Positions 13,250 to 25,828 of a stretch of DNA of 64,000 nucleotides are shown here, in pieces (the first letter of the stretch is position 1; each line of letters begins with the position of its first letter). The notes beneath the pieces were generated by a model. It ran no database searches, was not told the DNA's origin, and worked only from the letters and a program-made list of their open reading frames with translations. The stretch lies in the NCBI RefSeq assembly GCF_019649055.1, contig NW_026570295.1, positions 62,001 to 126,000 on the forward strand, written 5' to 3'. The position numbers were made by a program, and so were the translations under genes. Origin of the DNA: Paramacrobiotus metropolitanus. Its lineage: Eukaryota; Tardigrada; Eutardigrada; Parachela; Macrobiotidae.

Positions 13250-14350
13250 ATGCGGTTGCATTTTAACGTCGCTGCTATATACGAGGTATTATGGTATACG
13301 TTATAATAATGTGCTCGTACTCGTTTACTACGGTTGTACGGTAGCTTTCTGTTCCGGAGCGGCCGGCGCTCTGGCTCTCATCGCTTTTATCGTTAAGCAT
13401 GGCAACTCCGGTGTCTATAGTCTGATACCGTGTCTGCGCGCCACCGGCTAGACACGATGCCGGTGACCCCGCGTGCCTCCTACGTCCGGCGTCCGCGTCA
13501 TCCACCTCCGCCGCCTCCTGTTGCGCCCCGACAGTTTACCTAGGAAAATCGAAAAAAAATCCCCGGCTTAATTTTGATCGCGGCCTCCGCTTGTTTCCTG
13601 GGGCAGCTTGTTTCATGGGCTGTGTAGTATTAACGCAGTTGCTTAACCCAACAGCACTGATCAGCTCGTAATCGTTAAAATGATAATTAAAACACTCCGG
13701 TCTAGGTCTGCGTCAGTATGCAACGCCAGTTGTAACTAACCAAGGTACTCAAATACCTGCACCATATTACTTGTCATGTTAACATTATCAAATGATTATT
13801 TTGCATTCATATTTGCTTACTTCCGGTACCAGATCTATGACTAAAAACCTCGTTTTCTTTTTTTCTAGATTTCATAGGGTGGCGTTTTTACGTTAATTTT
13901 TCTTAATATTTATTAGGTGCTCTTTCATTTTTTAAATTGTAACAACTCCAACGAAAGCAATACATTTTAATGCTTGCAATAGCTGTGCTCGTATAATTCT
14001 ACCATAAATCGATATCGTGTGCTTTTGAAGTATATCTACTATGTACTATATCTGTATAACGAAAAGTATCATGTGTTAATCCGTGCTTTTGAACATTTTT
14101 TAAAACCTGACCATGGTGAATCGGTGATATTAACGGCACATGGTTTCACTTGATTATAGCGCATTGACATTTAACAAATCCATACAAATGCGAGACAACA
14201 GATGGTTTCCTATAGCTACAATGTTATACAGCTACCGCATCGATGCACCGCATTTCCACCTGGATTGCTGTCAGGATCTTCCTGATTAATATATGACTTA
14301 ATTAGCCGGTGTTCCATCATAGTGTTTCACTCATCCGGTCACAATGACCG
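13250..14350 (+). pseudogene. Decayed duplicate of the MAM gene's last exon and 3' flank
   Basis: The stretch matches 4580-5620. The copied exon begins near 13346 after a preserved AG acceptor and encodes the cytoplasmic side of the membrane helix (SGAAGALALIAFIVKHG). After SLIPCLR it carries two extra bases relative to the source, which shift the frame to an early TAG at 13449-13451. Downstream, the proline-rich tail is still visible in the other frame. No upstream MAM exons are present, so this is an orphan 3' fragment copied at the DNA level together with intron sequence. Confidence 0.8.
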
Positions 14351-14918
14351 AGGTCGAAAGCGGTACGGCATAAATGAAAAAACGTTACTGCTACATTCAC
14401 CTTTGTAGAACTACCTTAAATCGCCAAGAGGAAAAATTACCACCACGAGCAAATCTGTTCGTTTCTTGGGTGTTTATTATCGAGGGAACAACAACAATTT
14501 GCGCGCTTGTTTTTGCTAGCGCATTTCCGGTACGATATGAATAACACTGGTGCCGTTACACCGGCTGCCGTAATATTCCTCCATAAATCGGCGCAGCTGC
14601 CGGTATGTATTTCCCGTACAAATCCGGCTGCGGCATTTACCCCGCCTGTATATATCAGCTGATTTAATAACCACCGCGGCACTATGCGTAATTAAAGGAA
14701 CCGCTGGACGATCGATGCCACACCGTCCACCAGAAGATTTGTTCCTAATATGCTACATGATTGGCTTATAAATCCCGGTTATAATTGCCGCTAGAATCCC
14801 GCATGTATCGATCCAGCCAGCCGCTCGCTGTAAGCGTTCACATTCCAACCTTGATCATTTTATTTTGCTAAGCTGCCAAAGTGATTAGCATGGTCATGCG
14901 GGAATCGTGCTATTTTCC
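14351..14918. other. 5' flank of receptor cyclase homologue 1
   Basis: No coding frame is supported. The stretch must hold the promoter and leader of the receptor gene that starts at 14919, but I see no clear TATA box at a fitting distance. Confidence 0.4.
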
Positions 14919-17900
14919 ATGCCTAGCCGATATTTACTGTCTGCATGCTTCTTATTATTGAGTACCGTAATATGCTGTGTTGGCGGTGGACGGCGTCCGT
15001 TGAACGTCAACCTGATGACCTTTGGCTACAGCCAACCGATTTACACCGGGGCCATACCTTATGTGGGACCGGCGTATGATATGGCGCTGGAGGATATACG
15101 GGAACGATACGGGAGTGTGCTGAATATTACACACACGTATTTGTTGAATCACACGAAAGGCAGTTGTGATAGTGTGGAGAATGTGGAAGCCCTGCTGGCG
15201 GAGTTCTATTACCGGACCGAGGAGACGGCCGATCTCACCACCATGATTAATCCCGGTATTTTGCGGTGTACTTATACTAGTGTGATAAAGGATTTTCTAT
15301 TTATTTGTCAAATTGTTGTAACAACGTATTTATAATGTATACCCTAGCACTTTAGTATTTTCTTTAATCCACAAAAAATTGATCAAAATCAAAATTGTGT
15401 TTAAAGCTTTACGCAGCATTTTGCTTTAGTATACCACTTATCATTACTGCTTTGTTTTATGGTTTTCTGCATTTAAATTTAACGCATCAGTATATATACT
15501 ACCAAATTTTCATTACTTTGTTTAACCAAACATTTGATAATATTGAAAGTTATGCAAGTTTTTGCTATGCATACGTAGTGCAGCTGCCTTTTTAATTTGC
15601 CAGTAGATTAGTGCTGTTTGACACTGAAATCATGGCGAAATTGTTACAAATTTATACATATACATACATATATTCATATACATATACATATATTTATATA
15701 TCATATACAGTATTTATACATATACATACATTTATTCTTTATACATATTTTAATCCTGCAAGTACTTGGAAACCCAGGAATACCTCGTCCATCTTTTTAA
15801 TCGAATTGTTAATTTTTTGAGATGTACGCATGAAACATTAACGCGATTACAGGCTGCAACGATCCGCCTACGACTGGTCTATTAGCGTCACAGTGGAACA
15901 TCTTGCAAATTACAACGTAAGACGCCGCATCATGCATCCGGCGGAAACGTCGAATTCCTTCGGAGAATACCGCAATAACATGATTACTTTTCCCTTCGAG
16001 CTTTCGAACAGACCTTGTACCGAGTACCAGTACTGCATTAGAAAAATTGTCTAATATACGTACTATAAAACCTAAATAGCGCCGCCGCCGGCAGAATGTA
16101 CTATGTAATAGTTATCACGGGGATTTTTTCAACCGGCTCACATGCTTCATAAATTCTGATAATTGGCATCTGACCAATCTATGCGATGCGTGGATATAAC
16201 CTGATATAACCGTCAGTGTAATTTGGGCTGTTCCGTTTATTAAGAGATCGTATCACATTATACGGAAAACCACACTGCCGGCGGCTATTTTATGTACTGT
16301 ACCGATTTTTATTTATGTATTGGTATTTATTTATTGTGCGTCATGTATACATAGGGCATCGGACGCCGGTTTCAAGCAGGAGCGCCGGATGAATCCCACG
16401 TGGATCTCCCTGGCCACCGGGACCATCTCCAACGTGGTGCTGGCCATTCGCACCCTGCTGGAGGACTGGGCGTGGCGCAATATCTACCTGGTGTGGGATA
16501 CCGGCTCCAGTCCCATGTACAAGTCCCTGACCAGCGCCACACAGAACAGCCTGAAGAATGCCAGTGTCGGCAAGGAATTCCAGACGACGCTCCGCACGCT
16601 GAATGTGCCGGGCGATCCGGCGTGGACGCTGCTAGAGATGCTGGCGGAATTCCGCAAATCCAGCCGCAGTATGTGCAAATTATTTACTAGTAATGAAAAA
16701 ATTATGGATCGCCTCGTGTTATTTATATGGACCAATGTTTATTTTTTTAGAACTTTTATTTCATAAAATCATTGATTTATGTAAGGAAAACTGCAAATAA
16801 TTTTGCATCGAATGCAAATTACAAAGTACTACTGCATCTTCCTGAATGTAGTGCAAACTCGAATACATATTAGCAAGTATTAAGTTTTTAGGATTCCAGG
16901 ATAAATCAAAATTGACCTTTTTATGTGCAGTACGGTAGCGGATTTTTTGCTTTAATAATTTCTTTTGTTTTCAGTTATGATCTTTTTTGGCCATTCGAAT
17001 TCGTTCCGGAGAACTTTGGTGAGCAAAATAAATTGTTGTCGTTTTGTTTTCGAGAACGTGACTTAAATGTAAGAAACAGCCGCTCGAATTCTGGCTTAAA
17101 TTTTTTGTCAGTTTTGAACAGTTTAGAAATTATCGCGGTAAATGGTAACTTATCTGTACATGTGTACACTGTTGCAGATTGCGGCTGCCGGACAAAATAT
17201 GACAAACGGGGATTACGTATGTCCATATTTAAATAATATTTTATTACCGCTTTGCAGCAAGCATTTTGTATTTGTGTACTATGTAGCAATAGGTGAAAAG
17301 CTTGCAACTTGTCCATGACCGTCGTGATTGTATATTTTATACAGAAAAGTAATTCAAGCGATCGTGTAATTTGCAGATATACATCGCCATTCAATCACTC
17401 TACCATATGCAGATCTGCGGCAATTTTTCTTGGAAATACGATGATGCCGATGATCTGGTAAGTGCATGCGCTCATTTAGTATTCTGGCGGAAATAATTAC
17501 AAGTTAACAATGTTAGCGGTAGCATACAAGGGTGTTCCAGTAAACGAAACCTCTATTACGTAGATCGTAAACACAATGTCTCTTGTAAGCCAAAGGCATC
17601 CTTAGCAAAACATCTGGAACAGCATGCATATGATATGATACAGAGTACGTCTATAATACGATTTACTCTATTACCCTCGTATAATGCTGCTAATTTTATA
17701 ATTCGTAGATAGCCAAAACCGCATACGAATCGGTTCTGTTATTGGCCGCTGAACATCCAGAACGAGAGGAATACGAGAAGGATCCGTTCTTACGCGAATG
17801 TCGCCAACGCTCCCGATCCACCTACAATCTCACCTATTTCGAGCCGGTACACCGTCCGCGATTACCAACAAAATTGCAGGCTATTCTCAATTTTTTATAT

Positions 17901-20900
17901 GGCTGATTTATTTATTTTCGGTATCCCCTGCAGTCACCATACCTGAAAGCCACATATGCCGGCGTCTTCATGCTGGCTGAGGTCAGTATGGCGCAGAGAC
18001 AGTGACCTTTACTGCACGTACCGATGTATTTGAAGCAAAGGTTTTTGATTAGGTTTTGAATGAAACGTACATATCGGAGCCGGCGTTTGACTGGAAAGAC
18101 GGGGAGAGTTTGGCCGGGAAATTTCTACGCCGCACCTACCACTCCCGGGTGGGTCTTACCGGGGTTAGCCGCTTCGGGGATGCGGTGGTCAATTTAAGTC
18201 TACGCGCCAGCAGTCCGACAGGAGATTATTTACAAGTAAGTGAACATCAGCAAAATACTACTGTAGTAATTATACTTCTATACTCATGTTGCTACATACG
18301 GGATATCTTGCTACCTATCTATTTCTGGTTCGGACCATATTAATTTTGACTGTCACTTGACCGCGAATTCGTCGAAAGCTTTTGAAGATTATGTTCAATG
18401 TTTTTTGGTTAAATGTGATATGTAATTGCCAGCGTCTGTCTATAGTAAGAAAATTAGAACAACGACGATAAAGAATCTAAAGGTCATACATATACTGTAA
18501 TATGGGATTTAATGTAGTCACATTGTAGTGCAGTGACAGAAATGGAACTTACTCGTATATAGCACAACGTGCATATCTGTAGCAAACGAACGTATTATAC
18601 ATATTATGTTTCCGTAAATTAGCATTAAATTTTTTCTGAAAATACTGCTAATTTTTTTCTTCCTGCCGAGCTTTTTACAGCAGCTTTACTGGCAGTATAC
18701 CCGTAGCTTTTTTTGGATAGGTCGTTAAACAGTGGGACAGCGAAAATCAACGTTACCTGAACGTCAGTAGCATTTATTGGCCCAACGGCTACGGTCCACC
18801 GCCCAACGTCCCGGTATGCGGATACGAAGGTCTTTCGTGCCACGATCCAGGTACACTAAAGATTCTTTCAATATCGCTCGCAATTATCTTGTGATTCTGC
18901 TTGGATAGCGGACTATGTGCCGATTGTGGCTGGCGTAATTGGAGCGGTATGTGTGGCGATCGGGGCTGCGATCATGGCCGGATACCGCATAAGGTCATTC
19001 ATTTACTTTTCCCGCTGCAATCGTTATTGATTAGTTGTTTTGAAAAATGGTTGTGCGACGCGCAAATGCAACTGTTTACTGACAGACAATTGATAAATAA
19101 AGGTCACGCGCAGCACAAGCCCTGATCAGCGATCGCAGTTGGGTGTTGGATGCGCTGCTGGTGCAAAGTGTCTCCATGCAGGATTCTATGCACTGGACAC
19201 GTGTGCCGCCCCAGGCAAGTTAAAATGTGTTTATGTGGTTATTTATCTACGCCCATAAATCATAATTATTTATATGTATTTCTATACAGTATTCTGTTTT
19301 TATACTTATGAATTACAATTGTTAAAAATACCTTTACACCGGTATGCTTTTTTCAGCTTTAGTTTAATATTTGTAAAAGTAATACTAATTTATCTGTCAC
19401 ATTTGATGGTATTTGTACACGTTGTACAGATAGAATGTATAACTAAAAAAGAACGATGGAAGTGTTCGTCATAATCATGAACTCAAAGGTTTCGGTTTTT
19501 CCAGAGAGTTTCGTGTTACGCATGGTTTTCGCGAAGTCGCTTGGACATGATGGAACCAAGTTCGGTAATCAGCTAACAACTTATAAAATTCATGAAACTG
19601 TAAAAAAGTACTAACGAAGCCCTCGCAGTCATATTAATTTCGTTTTGCGTACCAGACAACGGCAGCAGCGCATGTCGTGGGTAAAGCGCTGTACGACGGC
19701 AACTACATCTGGTCGAAGTGTCTGCACACGCTGCCCATTGGCGGCAACAACGCCAGCAGCATGATGACGCGCTACAATCCCTCTTTACAACTGCTAATGT
19801 CACAGGTGGTAATACCTGTTCGTCGCAGATATTACTACGCTCTGTATTATGCATGAATTATGATTGCAATTGTGTAGATTCGTGGAGTAACACATCCGTG
19901 TATTAATCGCACCGTGGGACTGTATGCCGGTCCATCGTTGGGCCGGCTGCAGTGGATCCACGTGGTCAGTCAGTGGTGTCCCCGCGGGTCACTGCATGAT
20001 CTCTTCCAGAGTGCTTCCGTCACCGTGGATGTTGAGTTTCGTTGCTCATTAGTCTGTAACTTAGTTGAGGTTAGTTTTTTGCAAAAATAATGGTGTATGA
20101 GTAATCATTTTTATATGCAATTGCAATACATTAGGTATACTTACAGGGCCTGAATTTTATCCACACACAGCCGGTAAAATTCCACGGGAATTTATCCGGC
20201 AGCCGGTGCCTTATTGATCAACACTTTACACTGCGGATTAGCCAAGTCGGTAGTTATCAGCTGCAGAACTTGCTGCAGCTGCCGGCTGACAATAATCGGC
20301 GCTATCGCGATCCAACACGGTTCTTCTGGACGGCACCGGAAGTGCTGCGCCATGAGTGCCCGCCCAGTCAGTTGACCGATGTCTACTCCCTGGCCATGAT
20401 CCTCTATGAGATCTTGCTGGCCAAACAACCTTACCAAAATGATCACGGCATCGATCCGCACGGTATATTCCAGATTTCGGCAAAGAGCTGATGAACCCTG
20501 TTATTTATACGAGTTCTATAACTACATAACAAACTGATAAATTTCAATATGACATTTATTTTATTATTTTTACTTACGATTTATGCTCAGAGCATTAGCA
20601 TGTCCTATTTAAATATTATTATTATAAAAATTTATTAATGACCATGGTATATATAGTTCTAATCCTGCCGCTTCATGACTGTTTCTGTTCATATATCTGT
20701 TAGACATTTGCAACACAATCGTCTTAAAAATCAGTGGTTTTTATGCGCCTCCAACTTGTAGGCGCATAAAAACCACTGATTTTTGGAGGCTCCAACTAAT
20801 GCAATAATCAGCTGTCACTTCGTGATCTTTTCATTCAGTTCCACATAATTTGTGCAGAAATCCTGCGAGCGCTGACGCGTAACAGCGGCATTCTGCGCAA

Positions 20901-22267
20901 CGAGCCCATTCTCCGCCCGTCTTTCACAAACCAAGAGCTGCAACCCGAGTGGATCGACCTCATTGAGCACTGCTGGGACGAGAATCCCTTCCGTCGGCCG
21001 GACCTTCGCCATCTCCGCCACGCGGTGCACCACATCATGGACAGCATGGATTTGAAGTGCGGTCGCTTGTCCTATGGGGAAAATGTCCTGCAACGCTTTC
21101 TCCTCTACTCCAGTCAGCTCGAGCAGGAAGTCAGTAACCGCACCGCCATGCTCTTTACGGAGAAAGCCAAGTACGACCGCCTACTGGAAGAGATGCTGCC
21201 CAGGTGCATACCTGTATGACTGTATATGTATAGCATCAATAAAAATCATATACATATTAATATAGCATATTTTTAAAGTATTTATTTTTATACCATATTG
21301 TATAGCAACAATATAGCATACTTTTACTAACTTTACTGAAGATGTTTTTTACTGAATATTTTTACTGACTTTTCCGGTATCGTTCACGGTGTATTAGCGT
21401 TAATAAGACAATTTGTTTATAAAGCACATACCTGGATTTATTAGAACGTTGGTGCTGAGACTACAACGCGGAGAAGCCGTGACACCCGAAGTGTACGATT
21501 CAGTGACGATCTCCTTCAGCAGTCTTGACGGAATGGCAGAACCTCTGAGCCGGGCCACGCCCTGCGAGCTGATCCTGGTGATGAACCATTTTTTCGAAGT
21601 CCTGGACACGGCCACGGCGGGATTAGTCGTCCATAAAGTGCGCACTGCCGGTGACCTTTACATGGTGAGCAGCTGTACATATGCTACAGTCAAGCAACCA
21701 TTCAGATTTCTGGACGTTGTTTGATAAATCAGCGTTGTAGATGGCGTGCGGCATACCGGATGTCAGTCACATGGAGCATGCTCGAGAAATGTGCCTTATC
21801 TCGCAGAAGATGCAGCATTTGTTCGAGGCGTCGGGACGGGAGGATATTAATCTGTTACAATTGCGCATCGGCATACACACGGGTATGAATGCTCATAACG
21901 AAGTGTTAACGCATTATGGGGACGAATACAGATAATTCTACAAATTTTTATATTTGGCAGGGAGCTGCGCTGCAGGAGTGATTGGCGGCAACCGGCCGCG
22001 ATACTACTTGTAAGACTAATACGTCGCTTATACAGGTTTCTTGAATTCTCCTCAGTTTTATGGCTTTTAAACTTTTGTGCCAGGTTTGGGGAAGCGGTGA
22101 AAACCGCTAGCCAGATGTGTCAGTACGGGGAGGGCGACCGCATCCATCTCAGTCAGACTACGGCGGATGTACTGCTGGATAACTTTCCCCATTTCCACAT
22201 TGTGCCGCGCGGTCGCATTGCCATACACAACCGGAAGCGAGTACTGACCTATTGGTTGCTGTTCTGA
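14919..22267 (+). CDS. Receptor guanylate-cyclase homologue 1, probably inactive
   Basis: Twenty exons, phase-consistent, give 1057 residues: 14919-15255, 15853-15916, 16355-16668, 16975-17018, 17178-17216, 17377-17457, 17709-17846, 17934-17981, 18053-18235, 18721-18850, 18909-18993, 19103-19214, 19656-19805, 19878-20069, 20147-20462, 20858-21203, 21445-21664, 21741-21882, 21961-22009, 22084-22267. Order of parts: signal peptide, ANF-receptor ectodomain (MTNGDY motif), membrane helix at 463-485, kinase-homology domain (DVYSLAMILYEIL; HCWDENPFRRPDL), dimerisation linker, cyclase domain from about 861. Natriuretic-type receptors make cGMP on ligand binding. Here the first metal Asp is Ser886, the guanine-reading Glu and Cys are Arg926 and Tyr996, and the catalytic Asn and Arg are Lys1003 and Gln1007; only Asp930 remains. 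It should not make cGMP. The start at 14919 puts the signal peptide at the very N-terminus. Confidence 0.85.
15640..15735. repeat. TA/CA microsatellite in cyclase 1 intron
   Basis: Irregular repeats of atacat and atat units in the intron between exons 1 and 2. They create spurious frames of Tyr, Ile and Thr on the plus strand. Confidence 0.8.
20726..20784. repeat. 25-bp perfect inverted repeat (hairpin) in cyclase 1 intron
   Basis: Arms 20726-20750 and 20760-20784 are perfect reverse complements around a 9-nt loop, within the intron before exon 16. A decayed half of the same sequence is seen near 25829 at the edge of the cyclase pseudogene, so the hairpin was present before that duplication. 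It could be a small foldback element or a structured intron RNA. Confidence 0.9.
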
Positions 22268-23190
22268 ATTTTGATTGCTCAGTGCGTGTCAGTGGTGGAA
22301 GTTGTCTATAGTCGTACCTATAACAAGCGAAGTGCCAATATTATTCGCCAATGTGCGGCCATAAGAAAAATTAATTTACTTTTCTACAGCGCAACAAATG
22401 CTCAGAATTTGTGTATAACAAAATGGAAGCAAAAATCATAATGAGATGATGGTCGCACCGAAAAAATTTATAATATGCCTTTAAAATTATCTTGCACGCG
22501 TTCCGTACTAGTCGTATTGTGCATATAATTATGTATTGTCTACGATACTCGTAATTATTTTAACGGCGCAGGTGAGTATACGTACCGGCAATTTCCGAAT
22601 TTTTTATCACTGGTTGAAACAACTGCCTCCGAAAAGGCACCCGACGCGTGCTACAAAGATTACTCGTTGTAAGTATGTGAAGTTCCTTTACAAAGAGTGT
22701 CTTAACTCATGTCCTTGAAATTTGCATGAGGAAGTACAGTACGTTTGTGCTTCCAAGGTAAGAACGTTTTTGTTGCACTCACTTGTCGGTGTCATTCTGC
22801 ACTTGTGAGTTATGACTACCCGTACATGTGTTGCCGTCTTCGATAGCGGCACGAAGTTGCAAGTGATAACGACGTCTATCGCACCAACAGTAACGAACGT
22901 TCTTGTAACTCTTCATCACAAATAATTCCTAACACGTCTGTGGGAAAAGCGATGCGAATTCGCGCACCCAAAACATACGAGTAGAGGCAACCCAGCATTC
23001 AATAGAAAAACATTTAATAAAAGTGACTAAAACACATCCTTCACCGGTTGTTTTCACCGACGTTAACGTCAAAGCAAAAAGTAAACATTCGTCGGAAATG
23101 AACAGAAAGCCGGCAAAATAAATCGTATAAAAATGAGTAAACTGTAGCCATTTCTAGTATTATCCAGGAACTGCATATAAAGATCGATAA
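22268..23190. other. Convergent intergenic region between cyclase 1 and BTB copy 1
   Basis: The 3' flanks of two convergent genes. Blocks near 22990-23180 resemble the 3' flanks of the other BTB copies (near 26940-27130, 30290-30470 and 34360-34530), which supports tandem duplication including the 3' untranslated region. No further gene is seen. Confidence 0.5.
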
Positions 23191-25066
23191 TTAATAACCA
23201 TTTCCACATGCCCCTACGCCATGCAGTCCCGCTCGCCAGCCGTTGTTCGCTTTCCACTGCGTCACCTGGTAGTGCGCCAATATCAGCTCACCGAAAAACA
23301 TTTTGCGGCGCATATTGTTATTATTCTTGACAACCCAACGACAGGCCGTGGAGTAAAGAAAGCGGGCGGACTCACAACTGCCCCGAAATGAGATATGCAC
23401 CGGCTGGCCGTGTTGCAGGATGTCCGCCGCACGCACCACATTGTCTGGCATCGCTGTGGTATGAGTATGCGGCATGCTAATGGCAAGCCACACCAACGCC
23501 ACCTTCTTCCCATCCCATCCGGTAACCTCGGCTGGCATCCACCAATCTCCGTTACGCACAAAGACACTGTCATTCAGCTGAAACTCGGGCACCACAACGC
23601 GGAACACTCCAACACGGCGCTCCGTGGGAAAGGCCAGTGCCGTCGGCTTCGGGTCGGCGTTGTGATACAAGAAGATGCTGCCGATTTCAGCCGCGTTCAG
23701 GAGTCCACTCTGTTCATGTACACCTTCCATTATATACCGCAAAAGAATAAACAGATAAGAGCTCACCTGGCCAGGACCCTTGGCTAGCTGCGACGAAGTC
23801 AGCAGTGGGAAGCGCACCAGGTACAAGGCGTCTCCCAGCATCTGACGCCGATTGGCACCGGACGACTCCAGATCGTTACGGGCACAGGCCGCCGCTGCCC
23901 ATCTAAACCATGCCAGCATGTACAATAGTCAAATATATATACTAATTATATTTCTACTTTTTGGATTTATTTTTATGTGGTCCTTATTTCAATTTTTCCG
24001 TTCAGTAAATTCATATACTAATTCACAATGTCAGTTCATTAAATTCGGTATTTTCAAAATCGAACGCGCTGGCGTGTCTAATGTTTATGAGCCTCTTGGC
24101 CGTTTTACGGTATCACCGACACAGCCGCACGACGATAACTGGTTACACAGGGTGAAAGGAGTGCATAACTGCAGGCTTGTAGCCAGTCGTTCGTACCGTT
24201 CCACCGCCAAATACACCGCATTCTCCTCCGCCGTGAGTGTATTGCGCTGCAGAATCATCCGCAGCGTCGCCTGGCTGATGGCCGCGAACTTATCCAATCG
24301 CAACACCGCTTCACTATTCACGTCCACCACATCCAGGCATTTCGGGACGACACTGTCAGCCTTCCATTCGACGGCCTGCAATGTACAAATCTAACCAATC
24401 AGTTTTAGTTTTAGCATTACATGATAATGCGGCGCATGCTTACGACGCACCTGTTCCAGCGTGGTCAGGCAGTTGTCCACATTGAGCTTGCTGACGATGG
24501 AATCACTCAGACCAGAGCAGATCTTCACCAGTCCAGGCAAGTCGTACTTGTCAGCCGCACGCAGCGTTGCAAAGACATTGCCAGCATTCAGATTTTCCAC
24601 GGCATCAGTGTACATGAAGCTGCAAACAAGGTAAAATGGAGGCTGAGATGTGGAAGAGGAAACGGCAACAAACAAGTATCCATTTCCCAGCGACCTACCT
24701 GAGGAGATTGTCGAACGCTTCTGGAAGGATATCGGGAATATCGAGAGCTTTTTGGCACTTCTCTGGCAGACTCCCGTAGAACATCGTGCGCAGCACGGAA
24801 CTGCGTGCCGCGAGGATCAGCCTGCAAGAATACATACACCACATTTCTGCAACTGCAGAAAACACGCCTGCACCGTCCGCTGTCACTCAGTCAGTGTGAT
24901 CTCACTTGTGCGCGGAGAAGTTCTTCGATGGGCCGAAGTGGCGTCCTACGGTGAAGTGCACATCACACAGATCTCCATTCACCAACAGTTGCTGCATGCA
25001 TTTCGCCAGCTTCCATTGAGAATCGGGCCCAACACACGCCGTCGAGGAAGTCACATTCTTGGACAT
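23191..25066 (-). CDS. BTB-BACK protein, BTBD3/6-like, with novel C-terminus (copy 1)
   Basis: Exons 25066-24906, 24821-24699, 24619-24451, 24375-24197, 23902-23767 and 23709-23191 give 428 residues. An in-frame stop just upstream fixes the ATG. The BTB core reads GDLCDVHFTVGRHFG, then LILAARSSVLRTMFYGSLPE, then FMYTDAVENL. The BACK part includes TAEENAVYLAVER and RRQMLGDALYLVRFPLLT, closely as in BTBD3/6. After SGLLNAAEIGSIFLYHNADP, where those proteins begin a PHR domain, this one has a different module (DSVFVRNGDWWMPAEVTGWD; VVRAADILQHGQPV). BTB-BACK proteins commonly bring substrates to Cullin-3 ubiquitin ligases; that role is inferred. Its 5' region and first exon match copy 4 better than copies 2 and 3. 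Confidence 0.8.
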
Positions 25067-25828
25067 GATCGGTTATTCTGAATATCGACAGATGCTCCAA
25101 AGATGCAAAAAATGCCTCAAATCTGAAAATAATAGATCGTATGAAGACTGGCGTAAGTAAATCAGTAATCACGGTGGTAAATTTACTCAAATTAGAATAA
25201 CCAGAACCTGCAAAAGTCCCCAACACAAACAAAATTTAAAAATTCGAGATCCGCAATAGAAGCTATACAGGGAAACGACCAGTAGCGAGGAAGTCTCAGG
25301 AAGGCTAATTTGCCATTGATAATCTACGGCGCAAGTCACTTCCGGAAGCTGTTATTTTAAGTGGTGCGCAACCTTTGCGAGAAGACAGTTACCAGTACTC
25401 ACCTGTTCGGTGATTGCATTGTGCAAACTCGGCAAGTAACTAGTAAGTACTCGTACTTCGCACGTACGACGTACTTACATATTTTGAAAAATCTCATACA
25501 GCATTTTTGGTTTTCGAAAAAAGGAAGTTGTGGAATCCTTGTACGTTTCAAATTATTTTACTTATTATCCATTTAGTCGTCTTTTGGGTTTTCAGGTTCT
25601 TTGTGCTCTTCCTGCCCAAGCGAGTTAAATTCGCCTATGACTTACAATTGCAATTAGTGTAACAAAAATTAAATGCGAATAATACGGATCGAAATTCTTT
25701 ACCGGAGTTCTTTGTTGTAATTCGTATTAATTTACCAAGATAATATCGGTCTTGATCAGGGTTCATGTACACATCTACACAGTTAAGCGATGACAAACAA
25801 AATCATCATCAGAAAAGTCAAAACTTTT
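25067..25828. other. 5' flank of BTB copy 1
   Basis: A block at about 25250-25400, including a stretch reading gcgcaacctttgcgaga, is repeated at about 36570-36830 upstream of BTB copy 4. It is probably a shared promoter region. No gene is seen. Confidence 0.5.
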
